Shown here: positions 31,853 through 40,569 of the stretch, piece after piece
Position numbering within the stretch: position 1 is the first letter of the stretch
How the letters are laid out: each line of letters starts with the position of its first letter
Assembly (NCBI GenBank): GCA_028285495.1
Contig: JANQPB010000028.1
Location: forward strand, 56,167-120,166
Length of the DNA stretch: 64,000 nt
Direction: 5' to 3'
Source of the DNA: Acidimicrobiales bacterium
Lineage (GTDB): Bacteria > Actinomycetota > Acidimicrobiia > Acidimicrobiales > SZUA-35
Position numbers and translations under genes: made by a program
The notes under the pieces: model-generated
Database searches by the model: none
Told to the model about the DNA's origin: nothing
What the model saw: only the letters and a program-made list of their open reading frames with translations

Positions 31853-31873
31853 CCCGCCTCGGGCGGGTTCTCC
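31853..31873 (+). terminator. Terminator after tsf
   Basis: CCCGCC (31853-31858), TCG, GGCGGG (31862-31867), then TTCTCC. Begins directly after the tsf TGA. Confidence 0.65.
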
Positions 31874-31930
31874 GGCCCGACCAGACGCCGCCCCGATCGG
31901 TGCCGAGCAGCCGGGAACCGCCGGGGCGAG

Positions 31931-31962
31931 TATCGTGGCATCCGGGTCCGCAAACCGGACCC
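31931..31962 (+). promoter_or_regulatory. pyrH promoter with hairpin at the predicted +1
   Basis: -10 TATCGT (31931-31936) is followed by GGGTCCG-CAAAC-CGGACCC (31944-31962), so the transcript would begin with a 7-bp hairpin. The remaining leader to 32084 is C-rich with no T tract. Confidence 0.4.
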
Positions 31963-32084
31963 CACCCCCCCCAATCCGGCCCGACCAGGGGCCGCACGGC
32001 GCCAACCGGGGCGCTGACAACCGGGCGGCCCGATCGGGCCTGACGATCCACGGCGGTCCGGAGCGGCCGCAGACGGAGGCAAGC

Positions 32085-32816
32085 GTGAGCGAACCGTGCC
32101 AACCTCGATGGCGTCGCATCCTGCTGAAGTTGTCCGGTGAGGCGTTCGCCGGCGACGGGGAGTCGGGCATCGACTCGAAGGTTCTCGAACGCATCAGCGA
32201 TGACATCATCGACGCCAGGACGAACCTGGGCGTCGAGGTGGCGGTCGTGGTCGGCGGCGGCAACTTCTGGCGTGGCCTCGCCGGCGCCGAAGGCGGTCTC
32301 GATCGGGCCCAGGCCGACTACATGGGCATGCTGGCCACGGTCATGAACGGCCTCGCCCTCCAGGACGTGCTCGAGCAGAAGAACGTGCCGACCCGGCTCC
32401 AGTCGGCGATCCGCATGCCCCAGGTGGCCGAGGAGTACATCCGGCGCAAGGCGATCCGCCACCTGGAGAAGGAGCGGGTCGTCATCTTCGCCGCCGGCAC
32501 CGGCAACCCCTTCTTCACCACCGACACCACCGCCGCCCTCCGGGCCGTCGAGATCGACGCCGAGGTGCTGTTGAAGGGCACCCACGGCGGCGTCGACGGG
32601 ATCTACACCGACGATCCCCGCACGAACCCGGACGCAACCAAGATCGACGAGCTGACCTACCTCGACGTCCTCAATCGCGACCTCCGGGTGATGGACTCGA
32701 CGGCGATCACCCACGCCAAGGAGAACGACCTACCCATCGTGGTCTTCGATCTCATGGCCGAGGGCAATCTGCGAGGCCTACTGTGCGGTGAGACGATAGG
32801 TACCATGGTCAGATGA
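32085..32816 (+). CDS. pyrH: UMP kinase
   Basis: 243 aa. Phosphorylates UMP to UDP. Amino-acid-kinase fold: RILLKLSGEAFAGD, VAVVVGGGNFWRGL, ADYMGMLATVMNGLAL, VIFAAGTGNPFFTTDTTAALRA and VLLKGTHGGVDGIYTDDP. GTG start at 32085 chosen for its SD (GGAGGC) and family N-terminus; the frame is open further upstream, but across the leader hairpin. Overlaps frr by ATGA. Confidence 0.97.
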   Translation: MSEPCQPRWRRILLKLSGEAFAGDGESGIDSKVLERISDDIIDARTNLGVEVAVVVGGGNFWRGLAGAEGGLDRAQADYMGMLATVMNGLALQDVLEQKNVPTRLQSAIRMPQVAEEYIRRKAIRHLEKERVVIFAAGTGNPFFTTDTTAALRAVEIDAEVLLKGTHGGVDGIYTDDPRTNPDATKIDELTYLDVLNRDLRVMDSTAITHAKENDLPIVVFDLMAEGNLRGLLCGETIGTMVR

Positions 32817-33370
32817 GCGAGTTTGCGGAGCTGGTGCTCGAGGACGCCAAGGATCGGATGGACAAGGCCATCGCCCACTCGCGCACCGAGTTCGCCTCGG
32901 TCCGCTCCGGTCGCGCCTCGCCCCAGCTCGTCGAGCGGCTCCAGGTCGAGGCCTACGGCGTCGAGGTCCGCCTCATCGAGGTGGCGTCGGTGTCGGTGCC
33001 CGAGGCCCGCCAGCTGATCGTCACCCCCCACGACCCGGCGAACCTCGAAGCGGTCGAGCGGGCGATCCGCCTGTCCGACCTCGGCATCTCGCCGAGCAAC
33101 GACGGCCGGTCGCTCCGACTGAACTTCCCGCCGCTCACCGAGGAGCGTCGCAAGGACCTGGTCCGGATGGTGAAGAAGATGGCCGAGGACGGCCGGATAT
33201 CGATCCGCAACATCCGCCGCGACGCCCGCAAGGAGTTGGAGGGGGCCGACGACCTCAGCGAAGACGAGGTCAGTCGGGCCGAGAAGGACCTCGACAAGTT
33301 GACCCAGCAGAGCGAGGCTGCGGTCGACGGGGCCCTCGCCGACAAGGAAGACGAACTGCTCGAGGTGTAG
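32813..33370 (+). CDS. frr: Ribosome recycling factor
   Basis: 185 aa. Splits post-termination ribosomes with EF-G. Family-typical from end to end: DAKDRMDKAIAHSRTEFASVRSGRASPQLV, QLIVTPHDPANLEAVERAI, LGISPSNDGRSLRLNFPPLTEERR and VRMVKKMAEDGRISIRNIRRDA. ATG overlaps the pyrH stop. uppS, common between frr and cdsA, is absent. Confidence 0.98.
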   Translation: MSEFAELVLEDAKDRMDKAIAHSRTEFASVRSGRASPQLVERLQVEAYGVEVRLIEVASVSVPEARQLIVTPHDPANLEAVERAIRLSDLGISPSNDGRSLRLNFPPLTEERRKDLVRMVKKMAEDGRISIRNIRRDARKELEGADDLSEDEVSRAEKDLDKLTQQSEAAVDGALADKEDELLEV

Positions 33371-33486
33371 AGCGAACCGGTGGCACCGGTGACCGAGGCC
33401 GCCACCAGACGTCAGGGAACCCCCCGCCGTACCCGCCACCAGCCGCAGGTGGCGAGCCGGCCCAGACGTTCGTGAAAGGACAGGAC
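33371..33486 (+). terminator. frr-cdsA spacer with weak hairpin
   Basis: ACCGG-tggca-CCGGT at 33376-33390 just after frr; no T tract. The rest of the 116 nt holds the SD AAAGGA for cdsA and nothing else seen. Confidence 0.3.
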
Positions 33487-35400
33487 ATGGCCGACAGGTA
33501 CGACGACCGATCGGACAACGACGCAAGCGAGGGCGAGCCGAGCGTCTTCGACCTGTTCGAGCCACCGCCGACCAACGACCCGAAGACGTTCGGCAAGGTG
33601 CCGGTCATCAAGGACGCCGAGGTCGACCTGACCGACGGCCTGTCACCGACCGAGCGCAAGGCCGCGGCCGACGTCGAGGCCGCCGGCCTCCAGCACTGGA
33701 CCGCTCCGCCAACGGGGCAGGTTCCGGCCGTGCTGTCCGAGAAGGAGCAGAAGTCGGGCATGTGGGGCGACGTCGCCGGCCCGAGCTGGCACGGCGACGA
33801 CCCGACCTGGTCCGGTCCCGACCTGGCCGACGTCTTCGCCGACGCCGAGTCGATCCGCCTCGATTCCGACGAGGAGGACGACGAGGAAGAGGAGGACGAG
33901 CACTACCGCCGTGCCGCCCCGCCGCCGCCCCGGGCCCGCCTGGCCGACCCGGCCCCGACGGCCGATCCGCCCCTGGCCGCGGCCCCCGGCCGCCGCCCGG
34001 CACCCGCCGATCAGACCTGGCCGGGCGACGCCCCCGACCGGGCCCCCGCCCAGGTCCCCGCACCATCGGCCCGCCAGGCCCCCGCCCCCCGTGTACGGCG
34101 AGACCCCGACGACCGAGATCCCGGGTCGGCCCCGGCGCCCGAGCCGCGCCCCGGGGCGACCGACGACCGGCAGACCTGGCCGACCAGCCCGGACCACCGG
34201 TCCCGCCCCGATCGGGTCGAGCCCCCGGTCGCCCGGTCGGCGCCGCCGTCGGCCCGCCCCGGCCCGGCGCACCGCTCGGCCGTCACCGGCGAGCACGAGC
34301 TCGACGGGGTCCGTGACCCCGCACCACGGGCACCGTCGGCGCCCGACAGCCGGTCGATGCTCGACGCCGAGGGCGGCGTGCCCAGCATCGACGACATCGA
34401 GTTCGCCGACCCGCCACAGCGGATCCGCGAGCCGGCCAGCCGCTCCCGGGTCCGGGGCCGCGACCGGGCCGACCGCGACGACCGGGGCGGCCGAGCCCGT
34501 CGGGACGACCGCCCGGATCGCGACCTGCGCCCCGACGACGACTTCGACCTCGAGCTCGACGAGATCATCGAGGAGGGCAACCGCCGCAGCGGTCGCAACC
34601 TGCCGGCCGCCATCGGCGTCGGCATCGGCCTCGTCGCCCTGCTCCTGGCCGCCATGCGCTTCGGCCCCGAGACCACGCTGCTGCTGGTCGTCGTCGCCGC
34701 CATCGTCGGCGTCGTCGAGCTCTACAACGCCATGCGGCTCGCCGGGCTCCGACCGGCCAACCTGCTCGGGATCGTCGGCACCGCCGCCGCCCCGGCCGCG
34801 GCCTACTACCGGGGCGACGCGGCCCTCCCGCTGATCATCGGCCTCACCGTGGTGTTCGGCAGCCTGTGGTACCTCGTCGGGGCCGACACCGAGCGCCCGG
34901 TGCTCAACCTCAGCCTCACGATGATGGGCATCTTCTGGATCGGCGGCTTGGCCGCCTTCGCCGGGCTGATGCTCCGCAGCGAGGGTGGGGTCGAGCTGTT
35001 GCTGGCCGCCATCATCATCACCGTCGTCTCCGACACGATGGCCTACGTCGGCGGTCGAGCCTACGGCAGGAGACCGTTCCACCCCGCCAGCCCGAACAAG
35101 ACCTGGGAGGGCACGACCACGGGGTTCGCAGCTGCGGTCTTCGCCGGCTTCGCCATCGGCATCACCGAGATGGGCACCCTGTGGGACGGGAACCTCGTGC
35201 CGGCGATCGCCGTCGGCGCCGTCGTCGGGCTCCTCGCCCCGATCGGCGACCTGGCCGAGTCGGTCGTCAAGCGCGACCTCGGCATCAAGGACATGGGCAC
35301 CCTGCTGCCCGGCCACGGCGGCGTGCTCGACCGGGTCGACGCCCTCCTGTTCGCCCTGCCCGGCGCCTACTACCTCGGGCTGGTCGCCGGCCTCATCTGA
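33487..35400 (+). CDS. cdsA: Phosphatidate cytidylyltransferase with a 370-residue disordered N-terminus
   Basis: 637 aa, more than twice the usual ~280. Makes CDP-diacylglycerol from phosphatidate and CTP. The catalytic membrane part starts near residue 371 and has about eight hydrophobic spans. The signature is at the end: KRDLGIKDMGTLLPGHGGVL then DRVDALLFALP, preceded by SPNKTWEGTTTGF. Residues 1-370 are hydrophilic: acidic at first (DEEDDEEEEDE near 140), then Pro/Ala/Arg/Asp-rich, probably disordered and cytosolic. ATG 33487 fits the SD AAGGA. The extension is in frame with no stop, and a recognisable motif pattern is absent from it. It may tether partners; function unknown. Confidence 0.95.
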   Translation: MADRYDDRSDNDASEGEPSVFDLFEPPPTNDPKTFGKVPVIKDAEVDLTDGLSPTERKAAADVEAAGLQHWTAPPTGQVPAVLSEKEQKSGMWGDVAGPSWHGDDPTWSGPDLADVFADAESIRLDSDEEDDEEEEDEHYRRAAPPPPRARLADPAPTADPPLAAAPGRRPAPADQTWPGDAPDRAPAQVPAPSARQAPAPRVRRDPDDRDPGSAPAPEPRPGATDDRQTWPTSPDHRSRPDRVEPPVARSAPPSARPGPAHRSAVTGEHELDGVRDPAPRAPSAPDSRSMLDAEGGVPSIDDIEFADPPQRIREPASRSRVRGRDRADRDDRGGRARRDDRPDRDLRPDDDFDLELDEIIEEGNRRSGRNLPAAIGVGIGLVALLLAAMRFGPETTLLLVVVAAIVGVVELYNAMRLAGLRPANLLGIVGTAAAPAAAYYRGDAALPLIIGLTVVFGSLWYLVGADTERPVLNLSLTMMGIFWIGGLAAFAGLMLRSEGGVELLLAAIIITVVSDTMAYVGGRAYGRRPFHPASPNKTWEGTTTGFAAAVFAGFAIGITEMGTLWDGNLVPAIAVGAVVGLLAPIGDLAESVVKRDLGIKDMGTLLPGHGGVLDRVDALLFALPGAYYLGLVAGLI

Positions 35401-35420
35401 GCAGCCCCGGGCCTCCGAGG

Positions 35421-36620
35421 ATGACCACCACCGTCGCCGTCGCCGGCTCGACCGGTTCGATCGGCACGCAGACCCTTGAGGTGGTGGCGGCCAGACCGGA
35501 CCGGTACCGGATCGTCGCCTTGGCCACCGGTTCGCGGGTCGACGACCTCGTCGCCCAGGCCGAGACCAGCCGCCCCGAGGTGGTGGCGCTGGCCGACGAG
35601 TCCCGCCTCGACGAGCTCAGGAGCCGGCTCCCGGCCGGCATCGAGGTCCTGGCCGGACCCGACGCCATGGGTGACATCGCCGGCGCGGCCGACGTGACCG
35701 TCAACGGCGTCGTCGGGTTCGCCGGCCTGCCCGTCACGCTGGCCTGCCTCCGGGCCGGTCGCCGGCTGGCGCTGGCCAACAAGGAGTCGCTGATCGCGGC
35801 CGGCCCCGTCGTGCAGGCGGCCAGGACCACCCCGGGGGCCGAGCTCGTGCCGGTCGACTCCGAGCACGCCGCCATCCACCAGTGCCTCCGGGCCGCCGGC
35901 GCCGACCGTGCGGTCGATCGGATCCAGCTCACCGCCTCCGGCGGACCGTTCCGGGGCCGGACGGCCGCCGAACTGGCCGAGGTCACCATCGAGGAGGCCC
36001 TGGCCCACCCGACCTGGTCGATGGGCCCGAAGATCACCGTCGACTCCTCCACGCTGATGAACAAGGGCCTCGAGGTGATCGAGGCCAACGAGCTGTTCGG
36101 GTCGCCCGCCGGTGCGGCCGGCCACGGCCTGGCCATCGATGACATCGAGGTCGTCGTCCACCCCCAGTCGATCGTGCACTCGATGGTCACCTACGCCGAC
36201 GGCTCGACGATGGCCCAGCTGTCCGAGCCCGACATGCGCCTGCCCATCGCCTACGCCCTCGCCTTCCCCGATCGCTTCGACGTCGCCTACGGCCGGATCG
36301 ACTGGACCGGTCTCGGCCGGCTCGACTTCGAGCCACCGGACCGCACGGCGTTCCCCTGCCTCGACCTGGCGTTCGAGGCCGGGCGGGTCGGCGGCACCGC
36401 CCCGGCCTGGCTCAGCGCAGCCAACGAGGTGGCGGTCGCCGCCTTCCTCGACGGTCGTATCCGCTGGATCGACATCGCCCCGGTGATCGCCGCCACCATG
36501 GACGCCGCCGACGGTGCGGCCGCCGACTCGCTCGATGCCGTGCTGGCCGGCGACGCCGAGGCCCGCCGGTACGCTGAGGGGGTGCTCGACCGCTCGGCCA
36601 CCGGTCCCGCCGCTCGGTGA
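35421..36620 (+). CDS. dxr: 1-deoxy-D-xylulose 5-phosphate reductoisomerase
   Basis: 399 aa. Second step of the MEP isoprenoid pathway. NADPH-binding VAVAGSTGSIGTQTLEVV, substrate motifs LANKESLIAAG, VDSEHAAIHQCL and ITVDSSTLMNKGLEVIEANELFG, and the VVHPQSIVHSMV segment. ispG of the same pathway lies two genes downstream. The start at 35421 is 20 nt after cdsA, with GAGG directly abutting the ATG. Confidence 0.97.
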   Translation: MTTTVAVAGSTGSIGTQTLEVVAARPDRYRIVALATGSRVDDLVAQAETSRPEVVALADESRLDELRSRLPAGIEVLAGPDAMGDIAGAADVTVNGVVGFAGLPVTLACLRAGRRLALANKESLIAAGPVVQAARTTPGAELVPVDSEHAAIHQCLRAAGADRAVDRIQLTASGGPFRGRTAAELAEVTIEEALAHPTWSMGPKITVDSSTLMNKGLEVIEANELFGSPAGAAGHGLAIDDIEVVVHPQSIVHSMVTYADGSTMAQLSEPDMRLPIAYALAFPDRFDVAYGRIDWTGLGRLDFEPPDRTAFPCLDLAFEAGRVGGTAPAWLSAANEVAVAAFLDGRIRWIDIAPVIAATMDAADGAAADSLDAVLAGDAEARRYAEGVLDRSATGPAAR

Positions 36621-36696
36621 GCGGCGCGACCTCGATGACGGGCGCCGGACGGTCCGGCGGTCCGACCCCGACCCCGCGCCTCGTGCGGCGATGGCG

Positions 36697-36702
36697 TATC
36701 GT
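36697..36702 (+). promoter_or_regulatory. -10 box TATCGT upstream of the site-2 protease gene
   Basis: The same hexamer as at pyrH, 33 nt before the ATG at 36736. Candidate internal promoter of the dxr-rseP-ispG block. Confidence 0.35.
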
Positions 36703-36735
36703 CGGAGTCGGAGTGGTAGCGACGCACCGGAGCCA

Positions 36736-38028
36736 ATGACCGACCACACGCAGACCGACGCCGAACCACAGCTCGAGGGACGGGAGCGCCCGCCCCTCGT
36801 GATGGCCGAACCCCGGGAGCGCAACCCGGAGGAGGTGCAGTCGAACCCCCTCGGTCTCGTCTTCATCTTCGGCCTCTTCGCCATGCTGTGGTTCTGGGCC
36901 GGGCCGAGCTACTTCTTCGTCGTCCTCGGCCTCGTCATCATGATCTTCCTCCACGAGCTCGGTCACTTCATGACGGCCCGCTGGACCGGGATGAAGGTGA
37001 CCCAGTTCTTCCTGTTCATGGGGCCGAGGATCTGGTCGTTCCATCGGAACGGGGTCGAGTACGGCGTCCGGTCGCTGCCGATCGGCGCCTTCGTCCGCAT
37101 CATCGGGATGCACAACCTCGACCCGGTCGAGGACCCGGCCGACGAGCCGAAGGCCTACATGAACAAGAGCTACCCGCGGCGCATGCTCGTCATCACCGCC
37201 GGCTCGATGATGCACTTCGTCCAGGCCATCCTGCTGTTCCTGGTCGTCACGCTCGCCATCGGCGTCGATGACGAGAACCAGTGGTCGATCGGCCAGATCT
37301 CCCGCCTGGAGACCGGCGAGACCCCGGCGGTCGAGGCGGGGCTCCAGCCCGGCGACACGATCGTCGCCATCGACGCGACCGAGTCGACGAACTGGGAGGT
37401 CCTGGTCGACTACATCCAGGATCGGCCAGGCGAGGAGGTGGCCCTCACCGTGCTGTCGCCGGACGGCTCCACCGAGGTCCGGACCACCACGCTGGCCACC
37501 GTCCCCGACCGCGAGGACGGGAGCGACAACGGCTTCCTCGGCGTCTCGCCGACCTTCGAGCACCGCACGAGCTTCCTGTACGCCTTCGAGCTCTTCGGCG
37601 ACACCTTCTGGCAGGCGCTGACCTCGATCCCGCAGTTCCTGTCCCCGTCGACGTTCGGTGATCTGGCCACCCTGATGTTCGAGGGCCAGGCCGACGTCAG
37701 CGTGACCGACGACGAGGCCAACCGGCCGATCTCGGTCGTCGGCGCCGTTCGCATCGCCGGCGAGCCAGACGTCGACATCGCCCAGCCGATCGTGCTGCTG
37801 GCCATCCTCAACATCTTCATCGGGCTGATCAACCTGCTGCCGCTGCTGCCCCTCGACGGCGGCCACGCCGCCATCGCCACCTACGAGCGGTTGCGGTCAC
37901 GGCGCGACAAGCCGTACCACATGGACGTGGCCAAGCTGCTGCCGCTGACCTACGCCGTCGTCATGGTGTTGGCGTTCCTCTTCATCTCCACCGTCTATCT
38001 CGATATCGTTCGACCGATCTCGAGATAG
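36736..38028 (+). CDS. M50 site-2 intramembrane protease (RseP/Rip1 type)
   Basis: 430 aa. Zinc metalloprotease cutting transmembrane anti-sigma factors or signal remnants. HELGH at 73-77 inside a membrane helix, and the third-ligand region LLPLDGGHAA near the C-terminus. A PDZ domain lies between (about 200-270: VEAGLQPGDTIVAIDATES). At least three to four hydrophobic spans. Start ATG 36736 preferred for its SD (GGAG); an ATG at 36691 is in frame. Location after dxr and before ispG matches mycobacterial rip1. Confidence 0.95.
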   Translation: MTDHTQTDAEPQLEGRERPPLVMAEPRERNPEEVQSNPLGLVFIFGLFAMLWFWAGPSYFFVVLGLVIMIFLHELGHFMTARWTGMKVTQFFLFMGPRIWSFHRNGVEYGVRSLPIGAFVRIIGMHNLDPVEDPADEPKAYMNKSYPRRMLVITAGSMMHFVQAILLFLVVTLAIGVDDENQWSIGQISRLETGETPAVEAGLQPGDTIVAIDATESTNWEVLVDYIQDRPGEEVALTVLSPDGSTEVRTTTLATVPDREDGSDNGFLGVSPTFEHRTSFLYAFELFGDTFWQALTSIPQFLSPSTFGDLATLMFEGQADVSVTDDEANRPISVVGAVRIAGEPDVDIAQPIVLLAILNIFIGLINLLPLLPLDGGHAAIATYERLRSRRDKPYHMDVAKLLPLTYAVVMVLAFLFISTVYLDIVRPISR

Positions 38029-38076
38029 ACGCCCTCGGACAACCAGTCGATCTCGTTCCCCCCAGGAGCTCGTCAC

Positions 38077-39309
38077 ATGGAAGCCGGAGCCGTTTCGTTC
38101 CCGCGCAGGAAGACCCGCCAGATCACCGTCGGCGACGTGCCGGTCGGAGGCGGCGCGCCGATCACCGTCCAGTCGATGACGATCACCAAGACGGCCGACG
38201 TCGAGGGCACCCTGCAGCAGATCTACGCCCTGGCTGCGGCCGGCTGTGACATCGTCCGCTGCACGTGCAACGAGCCCGAGGCCTCCGAGGGCCTGGCCCG
38301 CATCGTGCCGAGGAGCCCGATCCCGATCATCGCCGACATCCACCACCAGTACCGGCGGGCCCTCGAGGCGCTCGAGGCCGGCGTCGACGGGCTACGGCTG
38401 AACCCGGGCAACATCCGCAAGCCGGAGCACATCAAGGCGGTGGCGGCCGAGGCCCGCGATCGCAACGTGCCGATCCGCATCGGGGTCAACGGCGGCAGCC
38501 TCCACCCCGATCTGTACAGGAAGTACGGCGACCGGGTCACCCCGGAGGCCATGGTCGAGTCGGCCATGCAGGAGATCGCCTACTTCGACGAGGTCGACTT
38601 CGACCTGATCAAGATCTCGGTCAAGGCCTCCAACGTGCCGCTGATGATCGACGCCTACCGTCGGTTGGCCGACGCAACCGATCACCCGCTGCACCTCGGG
38701 GTCACCGAGGCCGGTCCGCCACCGGCAGGCATCGTCAAGGCGACCGCCGGCATCGCCACCCTCCTGGCCGAGGGCATCGGCGACACGATCCGGTACTCGC
38801 TCACGTCCGACCCGGTCGACGAGGTCAAGATGGGTCGGGTGCTGCTCGAGTCGATGGGCCTGCGCGAGCGCAAGAACGTCGACCTGATCGCCTGCCCATC
38901 CTGTGGGCGAGCCGAGATCGACGTCTACAAGGTGGCCCAGGACGCCCAGGACGCCTTCGAGGATCGCGAGATCCCACTCCAGGTGGCGGTCATGGGCTGC
39001 GTGGTCAACGGACCGGGCGAGGCCCGCGACGCCGACATCGGCATCGCCGCCGGCAACAAGCGGGGCCACCTCTTCATCAAGGGTCAGAACGTTGCCGTCG
39101 TCCCCGAGGACGAGATGGTCGGCACCCTCGTCGAGTGGGCCGAGCTCATCAACACCGAGGGCATGGACGCCGCGCTGGCCCGGGCGGTGAAGACCAAGGA
39201 CGAGGCCAGGCGGGCGGCCGAGGAGGACCGGCGGCGCAACCTCGACGAGCGGGGCGACGACGCCAACGCCTCCGAGCAGGTCGTCGAGCTGCTCAGAACG
39301 AAGCGCTGA
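38077..39309 (+). CDS. ispG: 4-hydroxy-3-methylbut-2-en-1-yl diphosphate synthase
   Basis: 410 aa. Iron-sulfur enzyme of the MEP pathway converting MEcPP to HMBPP. TIM-barrel segments PITVQSMTITKTADVEGTL, DIHHQYRRALEALEAGVDG, LRLNPGNIRKPEHIK and PIRIGVNGGSL. The 4Fe-4S ligands are C273 and C276 (ACPSCGR) and C308 (MGCVVNGPGE). SD AGGAG lies about 9 nt before the ATG. A charged C-terminal extension of about 35 residues (KDEARRAAEEDRRRN) is present. proS, which often follows, is absent. Confidence 0.97.
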   Translation: MEAGAVSFPRRKTRQITVGDVPVGGGAPITVQSMTITKTADVEGTLQQIYALAAAGCDIVRCTCNEPEASEGLARIVPRSPIPIIADIHHQYRRALEALEAGVDGLRLNPGNIRKPEHIKAVAAEARDRNVPIRIGVNGGSLHPDLYRKYGDRVTPEAMVESAMQEIAYFDEVDFDLIKISVKASNVPLMIDAYRRLADATDHPLHLGVTEAGPPPAGIVKATAGIATLLAEGIGDTIRYSLTSDPVDEVKMGRVLLESMGLRERKNVDLIACPSCGRAEIDVYKVAQDAQDAFEDREIPLQVAVMGCVVNGPGEARDADIGIAAGNKRGHLFIKGQNVAVVPEDEMVGTLVEWAELINTEGMDAALARAVKTKDEARRAAEEDRRRNLDERGDDANASEQVVELLRTKR

Positions 39310-39334
39310 CGGCCCCGATCGGGCCGCTCGGCGG

Positions 39335-39691
39335 TCAGGCCGTCGGCTCCTCCGCGGCTCCGGTGTCGGGCCCGCCGTCGGCTTCGGCCTCGTCGACGAG
39401 CTCGGCGTCCTCGATCGCGTCCTCGGCAGCACCGGCCGCCTCCGCCACCTCCTCGGCCGCCTCGGCTCGCAGGCCGCGGCCCTCGATCTTGTCCCGGATG
39501 GCGTCGAACGCATCGTCGCCATCGGCGATCTGCTCCTGGAGCTGCTCCATCCGCTCGGACGGGGTGGCCGCCGCCTCGGCCTCGCGACGGTCGAGATCGG
39601 CCTCCATCCGGCTCTTCGTGCTGTCGAGGAGGTCGCGGGCCTCCTCGGATTCGGTGCGGAACCACGCCTTGAGCGAGTCGAGGAAGCCCAT
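39335..39691 (-). CDS. Small acidic helical protein
   Basis: 118 aa. Begins MGFLDSLKAWFRTESEEAR, with an amphipathic N-terminal helix, then Glu/Ala/Asp-rich helices with heptad-like spacing and an acidic disordered tail. No family recognised. Codon use matches its neighbours. On the minus strand TAGGCT (39703-39698) ends 6 nt before the ATG, giving a leaderless promoter. It lies back to back with the rimP promoter, whose -10 box is about 40 bp away. Possibly a membrane-associating or scaffold-like protein; function unknown. Confidence 0.7.
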   Translation of the reverse strand: MGFLDSLKAWFRTESEEARDLLDSTKSRMEADLDRREAEAAATPSERMEQLQEQIADGDDAFDAIRDKIEGRGLRAEAAEEVAEAAGAAEDAIEDAELVDEAEADGGPDTGAAEEPTA

Positions 39692-39697
39692 CGGCGC

Positions 39698-39703
39698 AGC
39701 CTA
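39698..39703 (-). promoter_or_regulatory. -10 box TAGGCT for the small acidic protein
   Basis: Minus-strand TAGGCT, 6 nt before the ATG at 39691. Confidence 0.45.
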
Positions 39704-39742
39704 CCGTCCCGCCTCCGACCGCTGGACGTGACCGCTTCCCGA

Positions 39743-39849
39743 TAGGCTGGTCCTCAGCGTGGGCATCTGGCCCGCGCTTTTTCGATCGGGCCAGGCCAAC
39801 CGGTGACCCGACCGAGCGACCATCGAGATCCATCGAGGAGGTGAGCTGG
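39743..39849 (+). promoter_or_regulatory. rimP-nusA operon promoter with promoter-proximal terminator
   Basis: -10 TAGGCT (39743-39748), predicted +1 near 39755. Hairpin GCGTGGGC/GCCCGCGC (39757-39764 and 39770-39777; 8 bp with one G-U, loop ATCTG) followed directly by TTTTT (39778-39782). This has the form of an intrinsic terminator starting about 3 nt into the transcript. The rest of the leader carries the SD GGAGGT for rimP. Attenuation of the nusA operon is a plausible function; NusA autoregulates its operon in E. coli. Confidence 0.6.
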
Positions 39850-40569
39850 ATGACACCGACCGAGTGTCCCGACGCGCCCGACGAGACCGCCGACGTGGCG
39901 GCCGAGGCGAGTGGCGACCTGATCGGCGGTGGCGGCTTCGGCTCACCGGTGGCCGACCGGGTCCATGCGCTGCTGGCCCCGATCGTGGCCACCACCGGCA
40001 ACGAGCTGGTCGACGTGCAGTGGTCCGGCGGCACCCTGCGCCTGGCCGTCGAGGCGCCGCCGGACGAGGCCACCGGCGACGGGGCCGATCCGGCGACGCC
40101 CGGTCAGGGCGGCATCACCACCGATGCGCTGGCCGAGGTGAACCGGCTCGTCTCCCCGCTGCTCGACCAGCACGATCCGGTCCCCGGACGCTACACGCTC
40201 GAGGTCTCGAGCCCGGGGGTCGAGCGACCGCTCCGGCGGATCGAGCACTTCGAGCGGGCCGTCGGCGAGTCGGTCATCGTCAAGACGGTCCCCGGCCTCG
40301 AGCGCCGCCGGTACCGGGGCCTGCTCCGGTCGGTCGACGCTGCGCATCTCACCCTGGACGTCGTCGAGATCGACGGGGTCGACCTCGACGAGGTGAAGCC
40401 GGTCGACATCGCGGTGGCCGACGTGGCCAGCGCCCGCACCCACTTCGACTGGGGCCCGAAGCCGAAGCCGGGCGGCAAGGCGAACAAGGGCGCCCACTCC
40501 ACGAAGCAGTCGAAGAAGCAGCCGAAGAACACGCACACGACAACCGAAGAGGAGCGAGGACGGACATGA
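39850..40569 (+). CDS. rimP: Ribosome maturation factor RimP
   Basis: 239 aa, longer than the usual 150-180. Needed for 30S assembly. Core: VHALLAPIVATTGNELVDVQW, RLVSPLLDQHDPVPGRYTLEVSSPGVERPL and a C-terminal Sm-like fold (GESVIVKTVP ... RRRYRGLLRSV). The tail (about 195-239) is Lys/Gly/Thr-rich and probably disordered. ATG 39850 has SD GGAGGT 7 nt upstream; GTG 39841 is also in frame but abuts the SD. Overlaps nusA by ATGA. Confidence 0.95.
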   Translation: MTPTECPDAPDETADVAAEASGDLIGGGGFGSPVADRVHALLAPIVATTGNELVDVQWSGGTLRLAVEAPPDEATGDGADPATPGQGGITTDALAEVNRLVSPLLDQHDPVPGRYTLEVSSPGVERPLRRIEHFERAVGESVIVKTVPGLERRRYRGLLRSVDAAHLTLDVVEIDGVDLDEVKPVDIAVADVASARTHFDWGPKPKPGGKANKGAHSTKQSKKQPKNTHTTTEEERGRT

